From Penelope pileata (Eukaryota; Chordata; Aves; Galliformes; Cracidae): a stretch of 64,000 nt of DNA. Where the stretch lies: contig WBMW01001654.1 of assembly GCA_013396635.1 (NCBI GenBank), positions 849,187 through 913,186 on the forward strand, in the 5' to 3' direction. The position numbers were made by a program, and so were the translations under genes. This document shows positions 35,978-46,917 of this stretch, in pieces. How positions within the stretch are numbered: position 1 is the first letter of the stretch; the number at the start of each line of letters is the position of its first letter. Below the pieces are notes generated by a model. The model was not told where the DNA came from, did not search any database, and worked only from the letters and a program-made list of their open reading frames with translations.

Positions 35978-38900
35978 GGTCAGAAGTGTAGCAAAGCACT
36001 TAAACCTATTTCAAAGCGCCTGGACAACTGGATTAACCTGAGTAATTTAGGGTTAAAAATCCTTTTGCATGAAGTCTGTAGGGGTAGGTGTTGTCTTCAT
36101 ATAAACAGACCCGGTAGCGATCAAATGGCTGTGGGGCAAGGGGTTTCTGTGCTCAATGTTAATGCTTTTATCTGTTCTCTGTTTTTCTCTACCAATGTTA
36201 TTTGTCCAATTGTTTGCAGATTTTTCTTCGCTGTTGTGTAATCTCTTTGCTTTCTAGTATTAGAACACATCACTGAAGAATCATATTAAATAGTGATCAA
36301 AAGTTACTCATCATCTGTGTAGACATGATAGGCTCTGTATCACCATGTTAACATGTTGTAGGTACAAGTTGAAGAAGAAAATATTGATAAGCCAACGGCA
36401 TGTTAAATGTGATTTGTTTGTGCAAGTGTTGAAGTTATGTTTTATATGGTAATACAACCTCATTTTCTAGTAAAGGCCAAATAATATTAAGTGGCTATTT
36501 GCAATGATTTTTCTGCCTTCCATCCTTGCTCCTTTTGTGTACTTGGAAGAAGGACCATCTTTTAACAGTCTCTTCCTGGGTGAGCCTCCAGAACTTCACC
36601 TAGTTATACTCTGCTGTTCTGCCTCTTGACCCCTCCATTGGTGTCCCTCTAGCAGGTGCTCCTTTCTGCAGTTTATCTGTGGTTTTTTCCCCCCATGGTG
36701 TTCTCAGGCCTCTCACCTGCATTGTTACTGAAAGAGGTCAGAACTTGCTGAGGGTTGAACTGGAGCCCGCCTTGAACAGACTTATTCTGCTGAATCATGT
36801 TATCTGATGTTTGTTGGAAAAAAAAAAAGGCTTGTCTAGTGGCTTAAATTTAAAGATGGGAGAACAGGTGTTCTTACCGTCTACCCTTTCTTTCCTGTCT
36901 GAATTTTCTCTACTCTTTTCAGCATGCCGCCTACTTTGATTTTCGTTTTGTATCTTAGCTGCTTATGATATATACTGAGGTGGGTACAGGTGTATTTGTT
37001 TGGAAAGACTGGGTGCATTTAGAAGAGCGAAACAGGTTTGTACTGTGAAAACAGGGTTAAAGATTAAGTGCCTGTTGCTGAGAGTGGATGATGTTCTAGT
37101 GAAATCCATGCAGTTGAGCACTGATGATTGCTCAAGGAACTCTTGGAGCAAGCTTGAAGAGGTTTGTTGTCTGGCATGTATGTTATCATCTGAATGAGGC
37201 TAGCTGAGGTGGAAAACTTACAGAGGTAAAGTGTATATTCAGAGAGAGCAACAAACATCAGGGTTTGAAAGAAGAGAGGGGATGACTACTTCTTGTTTGT
37301 TTGTTTTTTCCCTTTTTTCCCCTCCATCAGCATTGGCTTTTTGGGTGCAGAACTCTGAGTACACGCAGTGGTTTATGTGATGAAGCTGCTTCTTGGTGAA
37401 TTGTTTGTGTGAAACCTTCATAAAATGACCTGCTACCATTTCTGAGACTTTAATATCCTTTTCTTGGCAAAGCCTTCAGTGTTATGATCAAGACATATTC
37501 TCCTTGACATCTGTCTACACTGCTTTCATATTCCTTGAAGTACTCAAAGTATCCGAGATAAAGAAGCTGTTTTCTCAGGTATGGTCCTCTCTTAAGTGCG
37601 TGTTTACGCCTCAGACCAGAATGTTTAGGCAACCTGTGCTGCACAAGATACTTTGTCTTTAAGAGGATTCAGTTTGAGTGCTTTCCAAGAATGAATTTAC
37701 ACAGGTTTGGGATAACTGGATTTAGATATTCTTATTTGTAATATTTAAAATGAAACACTTCCTTTCCCTTTCAGCTTTCTTAAAAGGATACAACTGACAT
37801 TTCCTTTTTGCCAGTACTGAATTGGACGATGTCTTCTCTTCACTGTGCTCCAAGAAGTATTTTTATATGTTTTTAGAAGGAAATCCAGTTTCTTACTTGC
37901 AGCTGTTGGCATTTCAGAGCCCTGGAGTGAACCTATAAAAACACATGTTCTTTTAAAGAACATCTATTTTTACTGGACCTTGCTAACAACCAAATAACAC
38001 AGAATTCAAAAAATGTTGGCTGAAATGAAGAGAAGGGCTGCATTGTTTCAAATTCTATTTTTAACTTTTCTTTATAGCAAGATTACACAGAAATTTCATA
38101 TGCTCTTGTTCTTGTGAAAGAGTACTCCTTTTTAGAATGCTATTTTTAATGGCTGAAAAGTAGTTCAGGTATAAAAGTGTTGTAGATTATAAAATGTTAG
38201 TAAGACATACACAATATTGCCATTTAAGATTATTATCATAATATTTTTCTATGCAGAGCGTTTAAAGTTTTTACTTCCTAGACATTTCCTAAGCAGCTAA
38301 GGATAAATACAGGTGGATTCATAATTCATTTGAAACATCTTCTGTAAATACATTGTTTCCAACACATTAAGATGCTTATGTGCAAAGGTGAAATTAGATC
38401 ACCGCTTCTTTCAGTGATACTCTCAAAATGCATTCAGGGAGTATACAGATTTAATGTGCCCTTTTTTTCATATCAGCATTCTTACTGAAAACAAATTTAA
38501 AGGTGAATTACGGTATGCTGCCAAAGTTGATGTGCCAAGACTGGGTTATTCGGGAGGCACATTCATTTTGTTACTTGTGTTGCACCTTTATCCAGCACGC
38601 TGGATCTGCTGTGTGGCACAAGGATCCCCCTGGTGCTGTTTGTTTCAGTATTTTGACTTCTCAGGAGGACAATAGAGAGCAGGATAAGATGGCACTCATG
38701 TCCTTAGTTGTGCAACCAGCCCTCTACATCAAGGTCTTTTTCTGTTTTGTCTTGGAGCTAGGCTTTGCTCTGAGCGTGTTTTCTCTTTGGTTCTTGTAGT
38801 CAAGAGAATAGCATGAGTATAAATTCTTGTTCTAAAGGGAGTTTGAGATTTTTGCCTTTTAAGTATTTCCCATAAGAAACCTGTGCTTCTCCCCATTCAA

Positions 38901-40446
38901 ATTGGGAATTAAAAAGTAACACTTCAAAGAGTATTGGCAAAACAGACAAATGAGGACAAGTGAGATGCCTGCTGATATTACATGGCAACGGAAGTGTCAT
39001 GAATAATGCCTGAAGTAGCAGATTGATTTTAATTTTTTTAGTAATGTTTCGATTCTATATGCTACAGAAAACAAACAGGAAAAAAAAAAACTAGAGAAAA
39101 ACCAGCATAATCTTGGTTCAGTTTTTAGTAGTTTTCTTAGCACCTTGTTTTCCATGCTTGAAAGCACATAATTTTTATTCTGGTTGTGGAAGAGGAATTA
39201 CAAGTGTGATTTATGACTTTTTGTTTGTGATAGATATTAAATATTTCAAATTCAGAAAAATATTTGCAATCAAATTAATTTTATTTTTTCTACATTTTCA
39301 TATTTCATGAGAAAGTGTCTTTTTCTCATTTTATTGATATAAAATTGAAACTATGCATTAAGGAGCTTTATGAACAGAATGCACTACACCAGAGAAATAT
39401 GTTAACTTTAAAATAAGTAATCAGATAAGAAACATGTACAGATTTATAGCAGAAGTGCTTGAATACAGGAACAGAAATTAAATCAAATATTTTAACAGCA
39501 TTGTTGGACACTTACCATCATTTAAAATTTATATATAGGAGTGGATAATTTTGTTTTATATACTGTGTTGGATACCTTAACTTGCAATATATTATTAAGA
39601 ACAGAAAATGACTTATGTTTGGGAAGTTCACGTGTTGATATGTTTTATTGAAAATTTGTCTCAAACTCATTTCATTCACTTTATTTTACTTAGACCTCAG
39701 TTACAGTTTTCTAAGGCCTGCAGCTCACTGTTTCATGCTTTTCCTTTGTTTAGAGTTGACATGAGCCATGCTTCATTGTCGCAGGTACAGAATAGCATGG
39801 GAATAGATTATATATTTTGATGGGAAGCTCTGTACTTTCCAGAGTCACTGAGGTAGCAAAAGAGACTGAAATACTCAAATATTTCATTTGAAACAACAGT
39901 GCTTATGCAGGAGTTATGTCACAGTTCTCATTTCTTTCCTACTAGTGTTTTCAGAAGGCGTTTATTAAAATTCTTTCTCAGTGAATTGTCTAATGTCCCA
40001 ACAGGATATATCAGCTTAGTTTTTTTGGTAGTGATATCCAAACTACTTCCTTGTAGTATACTGTTTAAAAATGTTCCTGTTAATGTTGTAGTTTTGCCTA
40101 GATCTGTCCAACAATTGTTCCCCTTTGTCTTCCTGGTCCTTAATCTGTTTTCTTTTGCTTTGTTTTTGTTAGTTTTTTTCAATAAAACAGTGCATTGCCT
40201 GTTGACAACTAATTACTCTTACTGGGAAAGGCTTCTTATGGTTCAGTGAAATATAATTTAGTTCACAATTTGCAGATATTTAATCTTTAAAATTGGTGTT
40301 CAGCTTGTAGTGTGTATGTGCGTGTGCACAGTAGTAAATGTTAAATATTTCATTCTTTGTCATTAAATTAATATTTAAACAAAACAATCTTAAAACTTTT
40401 CTTTCAAGATGTGATCTGTGCTTGGGAATTAGAGTAATCTCAGTGT

Positions 40447-40464
40447 AAAAAAAAAAAAAAAAAA
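40447..40464. repeat. Poly(A) tract, 18 bp
   Basis: An uninterrupted A run about 450 bp before exon F. No retroelement body is recognised upstream of it. Confidence 0.85.
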
Positions 40465-40686
40465 GGCATAAATTACACGTATTTCCTTTTAAAAGGCTCA
40501 GTGGGAGGAGGTTTAATTTGCTTGCTCTCCTAAAAGCATATATTGCTTCCATGCCATCCACTTACTTTATACATATAAGCCAAAATTTGATATTATAACT
40601 ATGAGCAGAATTTCATCTCAATATCTTTGTAGTTTTTAAGACTTCTTAAAATATTCTGCAAAATTTCTTTCTGATACTAAACTTAG

Positions 40687-40706
40687 TTTTTTTTTTTTTT
40701 TTTTTT
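40687..40706. repeat. Poly(T) tract, 20 bp
   Basis: An uninterrupted T run about 210 bp before exon F. It is too far away to act as that exon's pyrimidine tract. Confidence 0.85.
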
Positions 40707-40917
40707 GGCATACAGTTTGACTAGGAAGAAACTGAATAATGCTGCAAATTTTAAAAACAGCTCTAGCACTGTTTTGGGATTGTAACATGCTTTTGTCTGA
40801 TGCTTTCTCTACTGCAGAAATGGTGATGGGATTATTTACGTTAATTCATTTGGCCTGTTGGAAAAAAAAATATATGCTCACACTCCTCTACTTAATGGGA
40901 TTCTTTCCTCGTTGCAG

Positions 40918-41025
40918 TGCAAACGGCTAGAGCAGGAGCTTCATCATCTGAAAGAGCAGAACCAGACTTCAGCAAACAACACGAGACATCTGACTGCTGA
41001 AAACAATCAAGAACGTGCTCTGAAG
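40918..41025 (+). CDS. MIPOL1: MIPOL1 internal coding exon F (last in window)
   Basis: A 108-nt exon of exactly 36 codons, phase 0 at both ends. It reads CKRLEQELHHLKEQNQTSAN and then NTRHLTAENNQERALK, almost identical to human (HHVKEQNQ, NMRHLTAENNQERALK). The preceding exon ends with the residues that directly precede CKRL in human, so no exon is missing in the 23 kb intron. The acceptor is CCTCGTTGCAG| and the donor is AAG|GTAAAT. Because it is in phase at both ends, it could be skipped without a frame change. The frame continues a short way into the intron on each side, which is read-through. Confidence 0.96.
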
Positions 41026-42904
41026 GTAAATCTCCATTTCTTCTTGCAGGCAAATTAAGGTTGTAAGCCCCTGGTGCCAGCTTTCTGGGCTGCATATATC
41101 AGTTGTGTACATTTCAGCAGAAGTGAGCTATGGTGTTTGCCAACAACCCCTTCTTTAAACACAGATACAGCACCCTTCTGTTATGGTTTTATTTTGTGTA
41201 CGAAAACAAGAAAAAATAACATACTCCAAATTATTGGGCTGGAAATTTACACTAATTTCTTGGAGTCTGTCCTCGGATTACATTTTATAATGTGAAGAAA
41301 ACTGTAACTATTTGCCTCACAGTACCTTTGCAAAACTAACATTTTAAAGCATGGCTGTTTGATCTGCTCCCAGCAGTGTGTGCTATATTAATAACATTGT
41401 TGACCTATACTACTAGTGACCACATAGTTGATACTACTATTTGCAAAAGGGTAGCTAGTTGGAATTGGGAGGAGGAATAATAAGTCTTGTCAATAAGAAT
41501 AAAAATGAGCAGAGAGGCGGGAGAGGGTCAGAGAAAGGACAGTGTAAAGTGACAGGTTATTGCTGCGTTGAGAAAGGGAAATTGTAACGTCAGTGAAATT
41601 GATAGCTACATAACCAGCCATCTCACCGCTAGCCAGAATAAGAGAAAATGCCAGGTAAGATGTGCAAGTATCATGCACGCCTACTTAGCCAATATATTCT
41701 TTAAAATCTCTTTTATGGGTAGTGGAGAGACAATGTAAAGGCAGGAGTTGCTCTCTTGATACTGTATTGTCATTTTAAAACTATATGTTTGGTGTAGGTA
41801 GTAAGATCCAAGCATATCTCATTTATAGGCAGATTTTCCTCTGCCTCCTTTTTCTTTTTTTGTGTTAGGAAAACATGTTATTCATGCAACATCTTGACCA
41901 GTGCAAAGTACAGGAATTAAGGCAAATCCTTGTGTAGTTTGACATTTCTCAGTAAAGAAAAAAAGTGTAATGAATAAATGGAAAGAGGCTTCATGGCACA
42001 TAAATGCTGTGTGTTCTATGGGCTTATAATTGCCATCAGAATCTATGATGAATTTTACAAAACCAAGTGAGCAATATTGAAAACAATCTCTTCTCCGATG
42101 ACTGGAAATAGATCGTAAACATTCAGGGCTGTTTCTGACCATGATAGTACTATTTTGAATCTGGTATCACTGAAGGTTAGTGCTTGCCAAGCACTCTGCT
42201 TGTAGTAAATAGTATTGTTTTTCATAAATTGTATTGTATGCTGACTTGTTTTTTGTGTCATTGAAAATGTTATGCACAATCACTTTCCTTCAGAAAACAT
42301 TTTTTTGTTGGAAGTACATTTTTACATTTAATATTGTCTGACATAATGCTTACAGAATAATTATATTTTCAGAGCAAGAAGTGACTTAATAGTTCAGAGT
42401 GTTACTAGGATTTCATCCTAAGCCTGATATTGCTCTCCCAGCACCTAATCTTTAAAGAATTTAATTTCTGGCTGTCACAGGCGTTTTTTGATATTTTCAA
42501 AGTTAGAGGTTAATTGGTCGTAGTCTTTTGGAGATGAGAGTCTGGGGAGGAAAAAAGTGAATGCTTTTTGATTTTTGGTAAGGTCTTTTTTAATATTGTC
42601 CTCTCTAGAGTTTGTCTCGGTTCATATTACTGGCGTCTACAGTGAGGGTAGGTCCATCTGAGCACTTCTTAAAAGGCTGCTTGGTTACACTGTATTCCTG
42701 ACCTTGAAAACTATGAAATGTGTGTGTGAAATACTGGCAATAGCAGTCAGCATTGTTATGCAGCATATCCACACTCTTTCTGCCCTAAGAAGTCATCTAA
42801 ATGAAAAGCTTATCATTCATTTCTAGTGCAGACTGGCTGGTAGTGCAAACTGGAAGATACAGACTGGCTGATAGGGATGAAAGTCAGATCAGAAATTTCT
42901 TTAG

Positions 42905-43120
42905 CCACGGGGGGGACTGGTGCCCTGGACTCAGCTGCTGCTCGGTCATGATGCTGCTGGCACAGAAGCCCCATGCCCTGCGAGGCAAGACGGGCTCTGG
43001 GCTCACAACTCGCCTGGGGGATCCTCTTTTCAGCTGCTCGTCCTTCCTTCTGCATGCGCTGCCGGGAGTGCTGTGCTCAGACCTTACGTGCACTCCTGGC
43101 TGCTGCTGCTGATCCTTCTT
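42905..43120. other. Locally GC-rich patch of unknown identity
   Basis: A roughly 200-bp GC-rich island in AT-rich intron, with a G7 run near 42909, several CpGs, CTGCTG repeats near 43091-43107 and overlapping open frames on both strands. Such overlap is what GC-rich sequence produces by chance, since stop codons are rare in it. I see no LTR ends, CR1 blocks, or matching splice sites, and I do not call a gene. Confidence 0.4.
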
Positions 43121-44014
43121 TGCATCTGTTTTTGGAGAAATGTGACCAGTGGTTGGTGTCTGTGGTGTGGGGTTAAACATCAGCATAACTGTTTTTGTTC
43201 TCAGCATGATCCAGACAACTGACTGCTTTAACTACCTCCATGTGCCAACCAGAAACTGCATTATGTAATGTTAATTCAGTTATGAACAGGTATCCTGCGG
43301 GAGGAGTCCAGTTACTACATCCATTCAGAACAAATTCCATTAGGGAAGATATTTAAAAAAGAATTTCACTTCTCCCTGCTCTCTGAAATTTAATTGATCT
43401 TGCTGACTTGGTTTAGCAAAACGTGTATTTTGGTGCTAGGTGGCAGATGAGAAACTTGATCAGGTTCAGATTTGCTTCAACAAGCAATGTAAGTGCAAAC
43501 GTCAGATATGGCTACAAGTGTCATCCTTGCACGAGTGGATAAAATACAGTAATCAGGATCATCTTGATTAAGGATGGCATAAAATTTGGTGGCTAATGAT
43601 AACTATCTCTGCAGGGTTCTGAAATGTTCTTTAACAACAAGATCTCATGGATTATTATTTCTTCCTTTTTAAAAAAAAAAATTCTCACTATAATGAGCTT
43701 CTCAGAAGGAGAAAAAAGTGTAAGACAGATATGCATAATAACCTGTTTCATTCCACATGGGGTATAGTCTAACAGGCAATATAAGCTTCAAGTTTTCAGC
43801 TTTGTTTTTATTTATATTAGCTCACAGGGCTGTTTCCACCCTAGTTTGAGGCTCTAGCAGTGCATAGTCACCTGAGTGAAGTAAAGCAACAGAGAGATTG
43901 TTTTTACCTGTGGGAGAGGGATGCTGGCAGTAAGCTGGCTGGATTCAGGATGTGGGAGTCACAAAAATGATGCAAGCACTCCTACATACTTTTCTACGTA
44001 CTTTTAGATCCCAC

Positions 44015-44064
44015 GTCACACCTGAGGATCATGTGTCAAGTCACACCTGAGGATCATGTGTCAA
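44015..44064. repeat. Tandem duplication, 2 x 25 bp
   Basis: The unit GTCACACCTGAGGATCATGT plus GTCAA occurs twice in direct succession with no mismatch, so the duplication is recent or polymorphic. Confidence 0.92.
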
Positions 44065-44129
44065 ATAAGACTTTTGGCACATAATGCATAGTGTGTAGAT
44101 CTGTACTGTGCCAGTTCATCTTACAGTGT

Positions 44130-44164
44130 GATGTTACATCTGTTACAACATAACATGTAACATC
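44130..44164. repeat. Short inverted repeat
   Basis: GATGTTACAT at 44130-44139 and its exact complement ATGTAACATC at 44155-44164 could form a 10-bp stem with a 15-base loop. The surrounding bases contain further TGTTACA/TGTAACA motifs. No function is known. Confidence 0.6.
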
Positions 44165-46340
44165 ATGTTACAACTCTTTGGTAAGATAGTTATCCATACA
44201 AATCTCTATCAGACATATTAGTACTGTGTTGTTTTACATTTCTGCATTTAATGTATTTATGAGGTAGAACTTTCCTTACAGTACTGAGTGCCATTTAGTC
44301 CCACAGTGCCAAATTGGTACCCCAATTTTAATAATATTCTTATTGGTCATAGGGGATTATATTAATTGAATGACAAGGCTGATCTCAAATCTTTCCTCCA
44401 AGCAATGCCCATAACTGCACAGAGGTCATGCAGGGAAACATGTGGACGCCTGTTTCCATAGCTAAAGTAAAATAATCCTCTTCTTTGTGAAACCATTTAA
44501 AAAATCTTATAATATTTCAGATTGAATTATAGCTAAATCTTTTAGGGATAATTGCTTCCAAAGGGCCTATACGTTTGCGCTCTTAGTACATTTTCATAAA
44601 ATAAGATCTGCAGAGTACTTTGCAGTTCTAATGTGTCAGGGTCTATATGTAAGATTATTCGTTTGTGCTTGGCCTTCATAATTAACATTTGGTCTCTCCT
44701 GATTCTGATAATACACTGAAATATCAGATTCAATTAAACGTAAAAGTTGAATTGATATTTTTCATTAGTATTCAAATATTGTTGTGGATCATTTTATTGT
44801 TGGCTTTGAACTATATTTTTGAAATGCAGAACTTTAAGTAATATATTTTCATAAAGAAAAATAAAGATTTTGTGAGTCTGAATGTCTTCTTTACTCTGAA
44901 AAAGAATAGGAAATAAGTCTTGTGGATCAAATAACTTAATGTGAAAATTCATGGAAAATGTTTAACTGAATTTGAATGAAACACAGGGAGAGGTGACCTT
45001 TTTCACAGGCGTGATTTATTTTGTAGCTTTTAATTAGGTGGCACATTCTTTTTGAAGCAGCTATTAATCTGTTGTAAACACCAAAGAGACATAGTAATTC
45101 ACTTTCAAGCCAAACTCTCAAAATGGAGGAGAGGCCGTTTCATGATGATATACAAATCAGGTGCCCTTTAGTGACTTAATGAGTTTACTCCAGCCAAGTA
45201 TGATGTCATTAGAACTTGTAAAAGTTATTCATCTCCTTCAGAACTATTAGCATGTTAATCTTTGGTTATGTTTGACCTTTCTTGGAAAAAAAAAGTTTTT
45301 CTTTTGATGAATATTTGTAATTGTCATTTTCTGTAGGATTTATCCTAAATGCTTCCATAGCTTTATTAATAGTATAGTAATTTAGAGTCACGGACAAGAA
45401 ACTGACATAAAAGAGCTGTCAGAAATTTGTCCACAGTAGTGTTATAAAGCAATTACAGATATTCTCACCTGCTGACATGTAAGAATTGTGCCAAGGGCAG
45501 GAAATCTACAATGCATAGTAGTTTGGTAGATCATCCAGTGAGGATGCTCCTGAGGGGGAAAAAAACATTCTAGAAGACTTTATGTAAGTGCTTCCTGATG
45601 TCCTTCATAAATTCTTTTAAGCTCTCTTTCGATTCTCAGAATTTTCAAGATTCTTAGAGTGGAACTCATTTTCCCATATGTTTTACTATGCCAAATACAA
45701 GAATAAATCCAGCTGATGTGTCATCCAGAGAATCTGATGTCATTTTTTAAAAAAAGCTTGAACATGAAGTTTAAAATATTTCCTACTGTTGAAACACATG
45801 GAATATCCATACTATTTAGACATAATATGGAATAAAGTGCTGCCTTAAGAAGATGGTAGCTGTGGCCTATATCTGTAAAACCTAAGTCTTTCTAACCTTG
45901 CTTTTATGTTTAGAGCTTCAGGGCTGAAGTTTTAGGACTTCATTTTAATGTGTTTAGAGCTGATTCATGTCTATAAATCCTCCGATTTGTTTCTGACAGA
46001 GCAACATGGTTTTGAAATATTCTGTAATCCAGAGAAACTTGCCTGAACCAGTGATGGGAGATTCCAATCTTATCACTTCTCTTCAAATTCCAATTCAGCA
46101 TACAATTTTTTGTCACTGTAGTTAATTGCATCCTAGAAGACTGAGAGAAAAACCTTTCAATACTTTCATAATCATTTTATATAAGACAGTAGAGATCTTG
46201 TTGACTTATTAGAAACCTGTGAACATGGTAAGGCCCAGCCACTTCCAGATCACTGTTCTGCTGACTTCAGCCATTTTGGCTGTCATGCCATCATTAACTG
46301 CAATGCAGTTTGAGTGATGGAAGCCAGTTGTTGATTACCA

Positions 46341-46917
46341 ATATACCTCCCTCGTGAGGTCCCATCTGGAGTACGGTGTCCAGGTCTGGGGCCCCCAAAA
46401 CAGGAAAGATGTGGAACTGTTGGAAAGGGTTCAGAGGAGGGCCACAAAGATGACCAGAGGGCTGGAGCACCTCCCCTATGAGGACAGACTGAGGGAGCTG
46501 GGCTTATTCAGCCTGGAGAATAGAAGGTCAGCCTGGAGAATAGAAGGCTGCGGGGAGACCTCATTGCGGCCTTCCAGTGTTTAAAGGGAGGTTATAAACA
46601 GGAGGGGAACCAACTTTTCATAAGGGTAGACAGTGATAGGACAAGGGGGAATGGTTTTAAGCTAAAGGAGGGAAGGTTTAGATTAGACATCAGGGGGAAG
46701 TTCTTACTGAGAGAGTGGTGAGGTGCTGGAACAGGCTGCCTGGAGAGATTGTGGATGCCCTGACCCTGGGTGTGTTCAAGACGGGATTGGATGGGGTCCT
46801 GGGCAGCCTGATCTAGTACCAGATCTGGAGGTTGGTGGCCCGGCCTGTGGCAGGGGAGTTGAAACCTGATGATCCTTGGGGTCCCTTCCAACTTGGGCCA
46901 TTCTATGATTCTATGAA
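46341..46917 (+). mobile_element. CR1 LINE 3' fragment, sense to MIPOL1
   Basis: About 577 bp of the CR1 3' end: the C-terminal part of ORF2 followed by the 3' UTR. The frame from 46354 reads HLEYGVQVWGPQNRKDVELL, then ERVQRRATKM and LRELGLFSLENRR, the conserved end of the CR1 reverse-transcriptase protein. The element ends with the CR1 terminus TTCTATGATTCTATGA (46901-46916). It is 5'-truncated. A 20-bp internal duplication (46511-46550) breaks the frame. It is better preserved than the copy at 1566. Confidence 0.95.
46511..46550. repeat. 20-bp tandem duplication inside CR1
   Basis: GCCTGGAGAATAGAAGGTCA is followed directly by GCCTGGAGAATAGAAGGCTG, 18 of 20 bases identical. CR1 elements have this block once, so the duplication arose in this copy or its source and shifts the ORF2 frame. 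Confidence 0.85.

Larger units (their letters stand above)
17951..40917 (+). other. MIPOL1: MIPOL1 intron E-F (22967 bp)
   Basis: A large intron with a GTAAGT donor and a TTTCCTCGTTGCAG acceptor. It contains two solo LTRs of one family (26600-26966 minus and 35607-35972 plus), a C-rich quadruplex-type run at 27662-27685, a poly(A)-tailed candidate retrocopy end near 23382-23628, a 16-bp tandem pair at 28805-28836, and homopolymers at 18962-18979, 40447-40464 and 40687-40706. The rest is AT-rich with nothing recognised, including the moderately GC-rich patches near 30140-30360 and 36560-36740. Confidence 0.8.

Noticed and set aside
39899..40249. 116-codon plus-strand frame with hydrophobic, membrane-like segments
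   Set aside because: Its F/L/V richness follows from a T-rich stretch on this strand, and the opposite strand shows a K/T/N-rich mirror frame. There are no splice sites or recognised domain.
42801..43222. Several overlapping 67-107 codon frames on both strands
   Set aside because: They overlap in a locally GC-rich patch where stop codons are rare. No frame stands out and no family is recognised.
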